21,087 bases of DNA from assembly GCA_002308875.1 (NCBI GenBank), contig DBWK01000054.1, forward strand, positions 1 through 21,087. Direction: 5' to 3'. The stretch comes from Treponema sp. UBA1240. GTDB taxonomy: Bacteria > Spirochaetota > Spirochaetia > Treponematales > Treponemataceae. Below are positions 6,739 to 16,700 of this stretch, piece by piece. Numbering within the stretch: position 1 is the first letter of the stretch; every line of letters begins with the position of its first letter. The position numbers and the translations under genes were made by a program. The notes below the pieces were generated by a model. It worked only from the letters and a program-made list of their open reading frames with translations. It was not told the DNA's origin and ran no database searches.

Positions 6739-7296
6739 TTAGTCAAGCTGCATAAAACGTGCTGCTTTAGGTCGCAGGTAGTAAACGGCCGGAATTGTTA
6801 CGGCAAGTTTTACCGCGTCGGCTGCGAGCATTGGTAGAAGCTGTTCCGAATTAAATAGACCCAAGTCCGTAAGATGAATAATGCCCGGAATGTAGATTAC
6901 CGCATAACCTGCAAGGCAGGCTGTAAATACCTTTTTTAAGGGTGTTTTTTCCGTTTGGGACGGGTTTTTGAGCATAAAACCGGTTACCAAAGCTGCTATA
7001 AAATAGCCTATAAAAAAACCGCCGTTAAGCCCTTTTATGCATGAAAAGCCACCCTGCGCAACTGCAAAAACAGGCAATCCGAGAACGCCCGCCGTAAAGA
7101 ATAAGCCGCATGCGCCACCTGCCTGTGCGCTTCCCAGTATGCCAGCAACAATGATAACAGCCATATTCTGCAGAACCAGTGGTTGCAGCAAACCGGATAC
7201 CGGTATACGTAAAAATCCGAAGATACAGATTGTTACTGCGCCTGCTGCGACAATAATTGATTTTGAATTATTTGTCTGTTTTTCTTTTTCTATCAT
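6739..7296 (-). CDS. bioY: BioY family biotin ECF transporter S component
   Basis: A 185-residue integral membrane protein with about six hydrophobic segments. The family signature is clear: a Gly/Ala-rich region followed by GLFFTAGVLGLPVFA (64-78), QGGFSCIKGLNGGFFIGYF (81-99), and a late AADAVKLAV (158-166) matching the BioY P-x-D-x-x-K-type block. BioY binds biotin in the cytoplasmic membrane and works with the EcfA/EcfT energising module. No bioM or bioN gene is next to it, so it would share a module coded elsewhere or work alone. Its ATG overlaps the TGA stop of lnt in an ATGA arrangement and lacks a good ribosome-binding site, so translation is probably coupled to lnt. The first dozen residues are polar and charged, which is normal for the cytoplasmic start. 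Confidence 0.9.
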   Translation of the reverse strand: MIEKEKQTNNSKSIIVAAGAVTICIFGFLRIPVSGLLQPLVLQNMAVIIVAGILGSAQAGGACGLFFTAGVLGLPVFAVAQGGFSCIKGLNGGFFIGYFIAALVTGFMLKNPSQTEKTPLKKVFTACLAGYAVIYIPGIIHLTDLGLFNSEQLLPMLAADAVKLAVTIPAVYYLRPKAARFMQLD

Positions 7297-8885
7297 TGTT
7301 TTTTAACCTTAACGGAAGTTCTCAGCCAAAATGCAAATACCGCAATCAGCAGCAGTACAGGCAGCCAGTCGCCTGCAATGCAGTAAAACGTTGTATACCG
7401 TTCAAACACTGGAACTTTTAAGCATTCTCCTTTCTCACAGAAAAGGGGTAAATCCGCTACGATTTTTCCTGCGGGATCTGTTACAACCGTATAGCCCGAA
7501 TTTGTTGCCCGTACCAGAGTTGTTCTGAATTCCTGCGCCCGGAATGAGGCTATTACAAAGTGCTGGTATTCGGCGGAATTTGTTTTTGACCAGGAATCGT
7601 TAGTTATGTTGAAAAATACTTCACTGCCGTTTTTGAAAAGTTTTCGGCACACAGCCGGAAAAGCGTCTTCAAAGCAGACCGGTGTGGAAAAAACAAGTGA
7701 TTTGTTATATTTAAGCGGCAGTTTGAATACGGTATACGAAGTTCCCGGAAACCATCCGTCCGAAAAACCGACGAGTGTTTCCATCAGATTCTGTACCCAC
7801 TCATATTCTGAAAGCGGTATATATTCGGCAAACGGAACCAGCTGAATTTTGGAGTAATAATCCTGCATTCGGCCGTTGCGGTCAAAATAAACCGCGGAAT
7901 TGGAAAACTGTCCCTTTTCTTTGTCTACTGTTACCGGTGCCCCGATTACAAACGGAATATTCGTTTTGTCTATAAACTGAAGCAGCGGATTTTCTTCAGG
8001 TTTTATCGCATAGTAAAAAAGACTGTCGGGCAGGGCGTAGTTCAATACAGCTTCGCTCCAGCACACAAGGTCGGGTCTGTCTTTTACGGTTTTTATGGCG
8101 TTTTCTGTAAGTTTTTCCGAGAGCCGTATATTGTTCAAATCCGAACCACTGCTCCAGGGATCCGCATTCTGCTGAACAAGCACAACATCGGCTTCTTTTA
8201 TTGGAACACGTTTTTTGCCGTATTGATAAAGCCCGTAAAAATGACAGAGGCAAAAAAGAATAAGGGTCATAACCGCACAGTTTCTGTAGTTTAAAAGTTG
8301 TGTTTTTGTTATTGCGGTGTATGAGCGCAGGAGCATAAGTCCTTCACCTGTAAGGGCTGCAAAAAGTGCGAACAAAAACGAAATGCCCCATGTGCCTGTA
8401 ATGTCAACAATCTGTGTTAAAAGTTTCCAGCGGTAGCTTGTCATGATGAGTGTACCCCATGGAAATGCGAGAAAACCGATTGATTTGCTCCATTCCCACA
8501 GTGTCCAAAGACTTGCAAATAAAAAAATGCGCAGAACTACAGCATAACCTGAGTTGCGGCTGAAAATAAATAAGCCGTGAAAAAAACAGCCGAAGCAGAT
8601 TCCCATTCCTATGTAGACTAAAACAGGTCCGCCTATTGTAAATATGGCAAAATCTCTGAAATAGCCCAGCCAGAAATTTGAAAGCAATGTTACGATTGAA
8701 AAATGAAGCGCCGTCAGCAGTGCACTTCCTTTAAAGGTTTTTGTCTGTGACAAAGCCGCATAAAACGGAACAAGAGCAAAGAGTCCGAGAATCGGAGAAC
8801 CAAAGTTGTAAAGCTCGTTTGGAATTGCCAGAACCATTACAAGTGCGGAAAAAAGGATATAAAAAACTTGTAAATTTCGCTTCAT
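7293..8885 (-). CDS. lnt: Apolipoprotein N-acyltransferase
   Basis: An inner-membrane enzyme that adds the third acyl chain to the N-terminal cysteine of lipoproteins. About seven hydrophobic helices fill residues 1-215. A periplasmic nitrilase-fold domain follows (about 232-495), and a last transmembrane helix lies near 505-522. All three parts of the catalytic triad are visible: E278 in CWSEAVL, K346 in YSKIQLVPFAEY, and C404 in STPVCFEDAFP; E354 is the further conserved glutamate. The frame is open to a TTG at 8927, but I prefer the ATG at 8885 (530 residues), because it starts with the typical MKR plus hydrophobic helix, and the 14 extra residues (rich in I, Y and N) are probably promoter DNA. 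Neither start has a clear ribosome-binding site. It leads the lnt-bioY pair. Spirochaetes are rich in lipoproteins, so the enzyme fits the organism. Confidence 0.93.
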   Translation of the reverse strand: MKRNLQVFYILFSALVMVLAIPNELYNFGSPILGLFALVPFYAALSQTKTFKGSALLTALHFSIVTLLSNFWLGYFRDFAIFTIGGPVLVYIGMGICFGCFFHGLFIFSRNSGYAVVLRIFLFASLWTLWEWSKSIGFLAFPWGTLIMTSYRWKLLTQIVDITGTWGISFLFALFAALTGEGLMLLRSYTAITKTQLLNYRNCAVMTLILFCLCHFYGLYQYGKKRVPIKEADVVLVQQNADPWSSGSDLNNIRLSEKLTENAIKTVKDRPDLVCWSEAVLNYALPDSLFYYAIKPEENPLLQFIDKTNIPFVIGAPVTVDKEKGQFSNSAVYFDRNGRMQDYYSKIQLVPFAEYIPLSEYEWVQNLMETLVGFSDGWFPGTSYTVFKLPLKYNKSLVFSTPVCFEDAFPAVCRKLFKNGSEVFFNITNDSWSKTNSAEYQHFVIASFRAQEFRTTLVRATNSGYTVVTDPAGKIVADLPLFCEKGECLKVPVFERYTTFYCIAGDWLPVLLLIAVFAFWLRTSVKVKKQ

Positions 8886-8894
8886 TAGATTATT

Positions 8895-8924
8895 ATTATA
8901 ATAAATTCTGCTGGTAATAATCAA
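8895..8924 (-). promoter_or_regulatory. Putative promoter of lnt-bioY
   Basis: On the minus strand TTGATT (8924-8919), an 18-bp spacer and a perfect TATAAT (8900-8895) form a good sigma-70 promoter. Only 9 bases separate the -10 box from the ATG at 8885, so the transcript would start 0-4 bases before the start codon. The 72-bp divergent gap also has to hold the start signals of the gene at 8958. There I see only a weak AAAGG 15 bases before its ATG. Confidence 0.55.
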
Positions 8925-8957
8925 CAAAATTCAATTGAAAGGTAAGTTAAAAAACTG

Positions 8958-10124
8958 ATGGAAAAGGCGCTTGAAGCCCATAAATCTGAATATGAATCTC
9001 AACCCGATGTACTTTTTTCGGCACCGGCACGAATCCATCTTTTGGGTGAACATGCCTGGTATTTTAAGGATAAAACGATTTCAACAGGCGTAAATCTGCC
9101 TGTTTACTTATCCGTATCGCAAAGAAATGACGCTGTAATTAATTTTTATTTTCCGCAGCTTAACGAACGTAAAAAAGCTTCTATTCAAAATTTGCGTTTC
9201 CGAAAAGAGGACCGCTGGGCTAATGTCATAAAATCAGTGCTTTCCGCTTTTTTAAACGATAAAAAAGCTTGTTCAGGAATGGATATTACCGTTTATTCCG
9301 ATATTCTGCCGAACGCAGGATTCGGTATAACCACTGCCATTCAGGCAGCTGCCGCAGGTGCTTTCAGAGCCTTGTTCGCACCCTCATTGACGGATAGACA
9401 GCTTATCAACCTTATAGATAAAGGAAACCGTACTTTTCTCAACACGATTACGTATTTTTCAGACATATACACGGCTGTTTTCAGCAAAAAAAACACATGT
9501 CTGTTCATAAATCACAATAATTCTGAAATTGATTATCTGCCGTTTGATTTTCCTAATACAAAAATAATTCTTACTGACGCGCAGGTTCCCAGAATAAGTG
9601 TTTGGAATGAGGAAACTCTATGGACCCCTGATTATGCCTGTTTATTGGGTGATTTAAAAATAAGCAGAAACGGCGTAATTATGTACGATGATTCGGACAC
9701 TGAAATAAACGAAATTCTTTCCGCCGTAAAAAACGAGGATTACCGCCGCCGTCTTCTCTGCATTATAAAAGAACAACAGCTTGTGATAGATGCGCATGAC
9801 GCTTTGAAAAACGGCAATTTTGCAGGTTTTGCACGTTCCGTGAACAAGTCACATGAGTTGCTGCGTGATTTGTTTTCAATTTCGTGTCCTGAAATAGACT
9901 GGATTGTAAAGCGTGTACAGGAAAATGATTTTTTGACCGGAAGACCTGCAACAGCCTGTTCCAGAATTACGGGCAAGGGATTCGGACGCTGTACCTATAC
10001 TGTGATTAATGAGTCTGAAATAGAGAATTATAAGAACAAGCTGCTTGAATATGAAAAGATATTCGGCTTTCATCCTTCAATGTATGAGGTTGAGACAGCG
10101 GACGGTCTGACCCGTTTGATGTGA
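8958..10124 (+). CDS. Galactokinase-like GHMP kinase (divergent)
   Basis: A 388-residue cytosolic protein with the three GHMP kinase motifs of galactokinases, all altered. Motif 1 is APARIHLLGEHAWYFKDK (22-39), where the usual GEHTDY is GEHAWY and the sugar-contacting aspartate is gone. Motif 2 is LPNAGFGITTAIQAA (117-131) instead of P-x-G-x-GLSSSAA. The catalytic-base region around D169 (YFSDIYTAVF) replaces GIMDQ. Motif 3 is GKGFGRC (339-345) instead of GAGFGGC. The C-terminal SHELLRDLFSISCPEIDWIV (298-317) is strongly galactokinase-like. Galactokinase phosphorylates galactose at C1 in the Leloir pathway, but no galT or galE is nearby and the changed sugar site makes the substrate uncertain. 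It is followed after 7 bp by surE. It may be a kinase for another sugar or an inactive regulator. Fold assignment is sure; function is not. Confidence 0.8.
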   Translation: MEKALEAHKSEYESQPDVLFSAPARIHLLGEHAWYFKDKTISTGVNLPVYLSVSQRNDAVINFYFPQLNERKKASIQNLRFRKEDRWANVIKSVLSAFLNDKKACSGMDITVYSDILPNAGFGITTAIQAAAAGAFRALFAPSLTDRQLINLIDKGNRTFLNTITYFSDIYTAVFSKKNTCLFINHNNSEIDYLPFDFPNTKIILTDAQVPRISVWNEETLWTPDYACLLGDLKISRNGVIMYDDSDTEINEILSAVKNEDYRRRLLCIIKEQQLVIDAHDALKNGNFAGFARSVNKSHELLRDLFSISCPEIDWIVKRVQENDFLTGRPATACSRITGKGFGRCTYTVINESEIENYKNKLLEYEKIFGFHPSMYEVETADGLTRLM

Positions 10125-10131
10125 GTTTGTT

Positions 10132-10872
10132 ATGCGGATTTTATTGACGAATGATGATGGATTAGCATGTGACGGTATAAGAATTCTTGCGGAAACACTG
10201 TCGGCGGAGCACGAAGTGTGGCTGGTTGCGCCCGACAGAAATCGTTCCGCCGTGTCAAATGCCGTTACCTTGTTTGAACCGCTGTGTATAAAAAAAGTGG
10301 ATGAAAGAGCATATACATGTTCAGGGCTTCCTGCAGACTGTATATTAAACGGAATTTATGCCGTTATGTCAGAGAATCCTCCTGATGTGATTATTTCAGG
10401 AATCAACATGGGCGGAAATCTTGGTACGGATTTGATTTATTCAGGAACGGCCGCCGCCGCAAGACAGGCTGCTGTTATGGGCTTTCCTTCAATGGCGGTA
10501 AGCCTTGTTGAAAAAGATGGTGTTTGGAATTATGCGCCTCTGGCTGATTTTATACGCAAGAACCTTACGGAGCTTAAATCGTTAAGCGGCAGGAGATACT
10601 TTTTGAACATAAATGCCGCTTCGTTTGACAGGTACAAGGGTGTAAGATTTACGGATACGGCGGAACTGAACTATGGTGATAAGGTGGAACTTTTCAGGGG
10701 ACCTGACGGAAACCTTTACAGCTTTTTTTACGGCGGTAAGGCAACTGACGACGGTAATGTAAAATCGGATTATACAGCTGTAAAAGAGGGTTTTGTGTCC
10801 GTGTCGCTCGTTTTTGTGCAGCCAAAATGTGCAGATTTTAAGAATTTTAATGATATAAATCTGAAAATATGA
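10132..10872 (+). CDS. surE: 5'/3'-nucleotidase SurE
   Basis: A 246-residue cytosolic metal-dependent phosphatase that removes phosphate from nucleoside 5'- and 3'-monophosphates. The family signature is complete: LTNDDG (5-10) with metal ligands D8 and D9, S39 in APDRNRSAVSNAVTL, and N92 in SGINMGGNLGTDLIYSGT (89-106), followed by AAARQAAVMGFPSMAVSL. The length fits the family (about 250). It starts 7 bp after the galactokinase-like gene, with only a short GAG as a ribosome-binding site, and is probably co-transcribed with it. In many bacteria surE is linked to stationary-phase survival; here it has no such neighbours. Confidence 0.95.
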   Translation: MRILLTNDDGLACDGIRILAETLSAEHEVWLVAPDRNRSAVSNAVTLFEPLCIKKVDERAYTCSGLPADCILNGIYAVMSENPPDVIISGINMGGNLGTDLIYSGTAAAARQAAVMGFPSMAVSLVEKDGVWNYAPLADFIRKNLTELKSLSGRRYFLNINAASFDRYKGVRFTDTAELNYGDKVELFRGPDGNLYSFFYGGKATDDGNVKSDYTAVKEGFVSVSLVFVQPKCADFKNFNDINLKI

Positions 10873-10917
10873 TATGATATCTTATACTGTTATTTTATTA
10901 TTCAGTCGGAGGGGATT

Positions 10918-11643
10918 ATGACAAAATTATTGGATGAAGGAATTAATCTTTATTCCCAAAAAAAGTATTCAGACGCTCTTCAGTTTTTTAAATCAATTCT
11001 GCCGCAGGAAGCTTCTGCGCTTTCTCTTGAACTTGCATATTACATAGGTTTTTGTTATGTACGTCTGAATCAGCCGGACGAAGCAATGTCATATCTGGAA
11101 CATTTTGTAACAAACAGTATGAACGAACAGCGTGTCAATCAGTGCAGGCTTGTTCTTGCCGTTATTTATTCCCAGACGGGACGTGTAAGCCTTGCAGATT
11201 TTGAACTTCAGAAACTGCTTGAAAACGGTTGCCAGACGGTAAATGTTCTTTCTGCACTTGGATATTCCGCCTGGATACAGGATAAGAATAATGAAGCCGC
11301 CGAATGGTATGAAAAGGCTCTTCAGATTGATCCCGAAAATCCTACGGCTCTTAACGGATTTGGCTATGTTCTTGCTTCCGGTGGAAAAGATTTGACACGG
11401 GCTCTTTCAATGTGCAAAAAAGCGCTTGATATAATTCCCGAATATCCAGCCTATTTGGATTCGATGGCTTGGATTTATTACAAGCTTGGTCTTCTTAAGG
11501 AAGCCAAACAGTATATTAAGAAAGCAAAAAAGAAAAATCCTTCTAATGATGAAATTGCAAATCATTACAGAGTTATTTATGAACAGATGAGCGACAACCG
11601 GAATGCGGCGGGAACAAGGGCAGCTGCCGGAGGAAAGGATTAA
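10918..11643 (+). CDS. TPR repeat protein
   Basis: A 241-residue protein, almost all of it tetratricopeptide repeats. About six helical hairpins can be placed near residues 2-30, 38-66, 75-104, 109-140, 144-176 and 178-210. The clearest are EAAEWYEKALQIDPENPTAL and its neighbour with RALSMCKKALDIIPEYPAYL. There is no signal peptide and no membrane segment, so it should be cytosolic, acting as a protein-binding scaffold. A strong GGAGG at 10909-10913 supports the start, and a TATACT box (10883-10888) in the 45-bp gap after surE could be part of a promoter without a good -35. Its TAA overlaps the next gene's ATG by one base, so translation is coupled to the NHL/VWA protein, a likely partner. 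Confidence 0.9.
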   Translation: MTKLLDEGINLYSQKKYSDALQFFKSILPQEASALSLELAYYIGFCYVRLNQPDEAMSYLEHFVTNSMNEQRVNQCRLVLAVIYSQTGRVSLADFELQKLLENGCQTVNVLSALGYSAWIQDKNNEAAEWYEKALQIDPENPTALNGFGYVLASGGKDLTRALSMCKKALDIIPEYPAYLDSMAWIYYKLGLLKEAKQYIKKAKKKNPSNDEIANHYRVIYEQMSDNRNAAGTRAAAGGKD

Positions 11644-13685
11644 TGCGTAATATAAAAACGATATTTTCCGCTGCTGTTTTTTTTCTCATATTAATTTGTT
11701 CCGTTTTTTCAGCTGAACCGACGGCTGCGGACAGAGGCTTTGCCGCGGAGCAGTTCCGGCTTGGTGTGCAGTCTTTTTACCGCGGTTCTTACAATGACTC
11801 TATCCTGCTTTTTGAAAAAGCTCTTTCATATCTGCCGAACGAAAGCAAAATCCTTGAATGGCTCGGTAATGCATATTTTCAGTCAGGAATTGAAGGCGCT
11901 GCCATAAACTACTGGAAAGAATCGCTTGAAAAAGGCTTTGAGGGCGACAGTCTTCTCATGCAGAACAGGATCGACACTGTGCTTGAGCGGCGTACAGTCG
12001 GACGTGATTTTGAAGCCGGTATACGTTTTGTTGAATCCGGTTCTTTTCCCGGAAAAGACGGTTCAAACTTTTATTACAGCCAGCCGATTTCCGCCCTGCC
12101 CGAAAAAGACGGCAGCTGTTGGGTTATTGCATACGGCTCGAACGAAATGCTGCATTTTTCCGCAAACGGGCTTTTGAAAGAACGTGTTCGCGGTTCAATT
12201 GCGGGCTTTGACAGACCGATGGATATAATCCGCCAGTCTGACGGGAATCTTCTTGTAACGGAATACGCCGGAGACAGAATTTCGCAGTTGACTTCCGAGG
12301 GCAAATTCATAAAATCTTTTGGAAAAAAAGGCAGGGGAAACGGAGAATTGCTGGGACCCCAGTACATGGATACGGATGCTTCGGGAAACATTTATGTAAC
12401 GGATTTTGGAAACGCAAGGGTTGTTGTGTTTTCTTCGGAAGGTGAACCGCTGTTTACTTTCGGCGAGACTTCTCCATTCTTTAAGGGATTTAAAGCTCCT
12501 TCCGGTATTGCAGTTGTCAATGAAACAGTTTATGTGGCGGATGCCGTAAACGGTGGTATATATATGTTTGACACCGCCGGAAACTATCTTGATATTCTTG
12601 TTCCCGAAAATACCTTTGTGTATCCCGAATCAATGAAGCATTGGAAAGATTCTTTGCTTGTAACCGATTCCAACAGAATTTACGTGGTTAATACATCTTC
12701 CGGTTCAATCCTGGAAGCGGCAAACACCGGCAACGCTCCGTCAAAACTGACCTGCGCTGTGCCTGACTCAAACGGAAATTTACTTGTGACGGATTTTAAG
12801 TCCAACGAAGTGTTTATTATGTCAAAGATGTCTGAACTGGTGGGCGGCTTCTTTGTTCAGATAGAACGGATTGATGCGGATAAATTCCCCGAAGTTACCG
12901 TTGAGGTAAGGGTTTCAACAAGAGAAAACCAGCCTGTGCTCGGTCTTGAAGCAAACAACTTCCTTATTACTGAAGGAAAACGTACTGTATCAAACCAGAG
13001 GCTGACAAGCATATCTTCTACGGCTGATTCGTGCGATATTTCGATTATAATTGACCGTTCCGTTTCATTGCGTGATTACGGAGAATCGTTGCAATCCGCG
13101 GTTCGTGACATTGCTTCTTCGATGGCGGGAAAAGGAACTCTGCATATAATTTCTGCAGGAGATGTTCCTGTTTTGGAACAGTCCGTCAACCCAATTCAGC
13201 TTGTTAATTTTGTCAATTCTTCATTAAAGGCACCGTCTTCACAGAATGTGTCCGTTGATTTGGCTGTAAGACTTGCTGTAAACAAACTTGTTTCCGGTGA
13301 TAAAAAGCGAGCCGTTGTTTATATAACAGCCGGAGCCGATAATTCAACAACCTTTGACAGTTACGGTCTTTCGGATTTGGTTGCATATATGAATAATAAC
13401 GGTGTTTCTTTTGCTTCTGTAAATTTGTCACAGAAAGCTTTGTCGGATGAAATTGATTTTCTTACTAAAAAGACTGGCGGGGCTGAATATTATGTTTTCA
13501 GACCGGATGGTCTTAAAGATGTTGTTAAGGATTTGACGGATGTTCCCGTAGGTTCGTATCAGCTTAAATATGTATCCTCTCTTTCGACAAATTTTGGAAG
13601 GGATTTTCTGCCGATTGAAGTTGAAACATATCTGTTGAACAGATCCGGAAGAGCCGAATCCGGTTATTTTGCTCCTTTGGAGTAG
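11643..13685 (+). CDS. Exported TPR / NHL-propeller / VWA-domain protein
   Basis: A 680-residue protein with a signal peptide (residues 1-24, MRNIKTIFSAAVFFLILICS then VFSA), so periplasmic or surface located. Residues 33-97 form TPR-like helices (FYRGSYNDSILLFEKALSYL). Residues about 145-400 contain NHL-type propeller blades; the clearest are GNLLVTEYAGDRISQLTSEG (201-220), GNIYVTDFGNARVVVFSSEG (248-267) and GNLLVTDFKSNEVFIMSK (378-395). Residues about 464-640 form a von Willebrand A domain with a full MIDAS D-x-S-x-S (D471-R-S473-V-S475). NHL propellers and VWA domains bind proteins or glycans, so an adhesive or scaffold role is likely, but no enzyme function can be read. It overlaps the TPR gene by one base and lies 39 bp before the cyclase gene, suggesting one operon. 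Strong GGAGG (11629-11633) supports the start. Confidence 0.9.
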   Translation: MRNIKTIFSAAVFFLILICSVFSAEPTAADRGFAAEQFRLGVQSFYRGSYNDSILLFEKALSYLPNESKILEWLGNAYFQSGIEGAAINYWKESLEKGFEGDSLLMQNRIDTVLERRTVGRDFEAGIRFVESGSFPGKDGSNFYYSQPISALPEKDGSCWVIAYGSNEMLHFSANGLLKERVRGSIAGFDRPMDIIRQSDGNLLVTEYAGDRISQLTSEGKFIKSFGKKGRGNGELLGPQYMDTDASGNIYVTDFGNARVVVFSSEGEPLFTFGETSPFFKGFKAPSGIAVVNETVYVADAVNGGIYMFDTAGNYLDILVPENTFVYPESMKHWKDSLLVTDSNRIYVVNTSSGSILEAANTGNAPSKLTCAVPDSNGNLLVTDFKSNEVFIMSKMSELVGGFFVQIERIDADKFPEVTVEVRVSTRENQPVLGLEANNFLITEGKRTVSNQRLTSISSTADSCDISIIIDRSVSLRDYGESLQSAVRDIASSMAGKGTLHIISAGDVPVLEQSVNPIQLVNFVNSSLKAPSSQNVSVDLAVRLAVNKLVSGDKKRAVVYITAGADNSTTFDSYGLSDLVAYMNNNGVSFASVNLSQKALSDEIDFLTKKTGGAEYYVFRPDGLKDVVKDLTDVPVGSYQLKYVSSLSTNFGRDFLPIEVETYLLNRSGRAESGYFAPLE

Positions 13686-13724
13686 GCAAGACTGACTATT
13701 TTTTGTATTTGAGGTTTGTTTTTT

Positions 13725-16700
13725 ATGGCGAAAGAATGTGGAAAATGTTTGCTGCGTGAAGATCAGGATGTGTCAACGCAGGAAATTTCTCTTATTGCCA
13801 GATATCTGCCTTATCGAATTGTTGTTCAGATAGGTAATCCTGAGTGTTGTGTATTTGAAAACAAGATAGAAAATTTCTATGGTTCTGTTGCTTATCTGGA
13901 TATTGTAGGTTTTACGCACATAGTTTCAACTTATGTAAACAGTAAAAAAGACGTAGCTGAACTTTCGGATATTTTTTCGTCCTATTATTCGGTTATAATT
14001 GAAACAGTAAGGGAATTCAACGGTTCTGTATTTCAGTTTGCGGGAGATTCCATTCTTATTTGTTTTGATCAGCCGGAAAATGAAACAAAAGAACAAAACT
14101 GGCGCCGAAGCATGGCGGCGATGGCGAGAATCTTTGAGCTGAGCACAAATTACAATTCAATTTTGGAACGTGCAAACGGTTTTGCATTACAGCCAAAAAT
14201 CGGAATGAGTTATGGAAAAATCACTCAGCTGATGCTTGGTGACGAAAATCATTACATTACGCCTGTTTTGACCGGTTCTACCGTAAAACAAGCCGTTGCC
14301 TGTGAAAAGTTTTGTTCGTCGCAGGAATTTATTGTTAGTGCGAATGCGGCGGAATGCATAGAATTGTGCGGTATGAGCGACTGGTTTGAAAAAAAAGAAT
14401 CGGTATTCAAGCTTATTTCTGTTCCTGAGGGTTTTGTGGATTCGGTGGAACGCCCTGATTATATTTTTGTTGAGTCATTGTACGATAATCCCAAGTATTA
14501 TAACCGTATTCATGCTTTTATTAACCCACTGATTTTGGAGCAAGTTAAAAATGCTTACGAAGGTTTTAACGGAGACTACAGAGATGCAACCTGTGTAATG
14601 GTTCGTTTTGACGGTGATTTTACAAAAACGGGAAATGATGAAACCATTAAAGATGGTTTTGATGATTTTAATTATGTTTATATGATGCTGCAGGATGTGG
14701 CAAATAAATACGATGGTTTTTGTAATAAACCCGACCTTTCGGACAAGGGTTTGTGTTTTCCGATATTATTCGGTGTTCCTACGGTTCTTGAAGAAAAAGA
14801 AAAAACTGCTGTTCTTTTTGCGGCTGAGCTGTTACAGAAAGCAAAATCAATAAAGGCTCTTACCGCCGTTAATGTGGGAATTGCTTCCGGTACTGTTTAT
14901 TCAGGTGAATTCGGGGCGTCGATGCGAAAAGATTTTACTCTCATAGGTAATATTATCAATTTTGCCGCGCGCATGATGATGTACAATCTGTCCGAAAAAT
15001 ATTCCTTTTATATGGAAGAACTGACTTATTCAAAGGTAAGTTCATTTTTTGAAGTTCAGCCGTTGGAATCAATTTCACTGAAAGGTTTTACTGAAAAAAA
15101 GAAAATCTTCAAATATCTTGGTAAAAAGAAAAATCAGACAAAGAAAAATGTCAGCAACGTTTTAATCGGGCGGAATGAGCAGCTTGAAAAATTGATGCAG
15201 CTGTATTCGCAAGCTTCTTCCGGCAAAATGTCTTTTGCGCCTGTTATCGGCGATGCCGGAATGGGAAAATCCTTTTTGGTAAATAAATTTATCAGCGGGC
15301 TTGCTTCGCAAAAACAGCCTCCGTTGGTTTTTGAAAGCCTCTGCTATCAGTATGAAGAATCTACACCGTTTTTTTGCTGGAGAAGCATTGTTTCGGATTT
15401 GCTTGGAATCTCTGAAAACGAACGCACTCCTGAACTTTACAGGCAAAAGATTGCTGAACTTGTGCCGGAAGAAAAAAACTGGATAAACCTTTTTCTTTTG
15501 ATGATGGGTGTTGATTATTCTGATGACGATACAATGAAAGACATAGATCCTGCCGTTAAGCAGACACACTTGTACACAATCCTGAGCGCAATCATTATGA
15601 AAAAAGCGACAGCTGAAAAACCTCTTGTAATTGTGATTGATGATTTCCAGTGGTGCGATACAATTTCATTTCTTATGCTTTCAAATTTGCTTTCAATTTC
15701 GGAACCGTCCTATGCGTTGTTTGTTCTGATTTCGCGTGAATCCGACAGATTAAGCCGTTTGTTCGATTCTAATTCCATTCCTGTAATTGAATTGCAGCCG
15801 CTTGATGATTCGGAAGCATATGATTTGACGGAAACTTTGGTAAAAACTGATGAAGATGCTACATCCCTCATAATTAAAATCGTAACGGCTTCAGAGGGAA
15901 ATCCGTTCTTTATTGAAAGCATTGTTCACAATCTTATTAAAAACGGAATTCTGGTTAAGCAAAACAACAATGTTTATCATCTGACGCAGGATGTCGACAG
16001 TGTTGAGCTGCCGTCATCAATCCACAACCTTATTCTTTCAAGACTTAATGATCTGGATTTTGACGGCAAGATAATATGCAAAACGGCGTCTGTAATAGGA
16101 AGAACTTTTGAGCGTTCTGTTCTGGAACAGCTTTTACCGGATGATATGCCGGAAGAAACTCTTACGGAAACTCTGCAGAATCTTGAGGAAGGTAATCTCA
16201 TTATCTGTGAGGACAAAGAGGCCCAAAAATACAGCTTTAAGAATTTTACTATCCGCGATGTTGTTTATGATACTATTTTGGAAAGTACAAAGCGCGAATT
16301 AAATCTTGCGATGTTTTCTTATTTGGAGAATATTGATGCTGAGAATCGTACTTCCCGGATAGAACATCTTTTGTATTACGGACTTGAAGCAAAAGCTTAC
16401 GATAAGATTTATGAATACGCAATATTTGCCGCAAAAAATGCGGATAGTCAGGGACTTTGGAAAGAGGCCGCAGTAAACTACAGTGCGGCAATAGAAGCGC
16501 TTGCAAGTGCCGGCGAGGATTTTGGTGACAGCATTCACGGAATTAGGATTGACCTTGCAAACTCATACAGAAAAAATGCTGATTATGAGAGTGCCATAGA
16601 AAACTTTATGATTGTCGCAAAAGAAGCAAAGTCTGATTTGCGCAAGGCGGAAGCATTGCAGGGTGTCGCAAAGTGTTACATACAAAAAGGTATGTTTGAC

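Noticed and set aside
6721..6745. GC-rich inverted repeat at the cls/bioY stop codons as a bidirectional terminator
   Set aside because: The stem is only about four base pairs with no T-run on either side.
13716..13724. TTG start for the cyclase gene, adding MFF
   Set aside because: The GAGG ribosome-binding site ends one base before the TTG, which is too close. The ATG at 13725 is 10 bases away.
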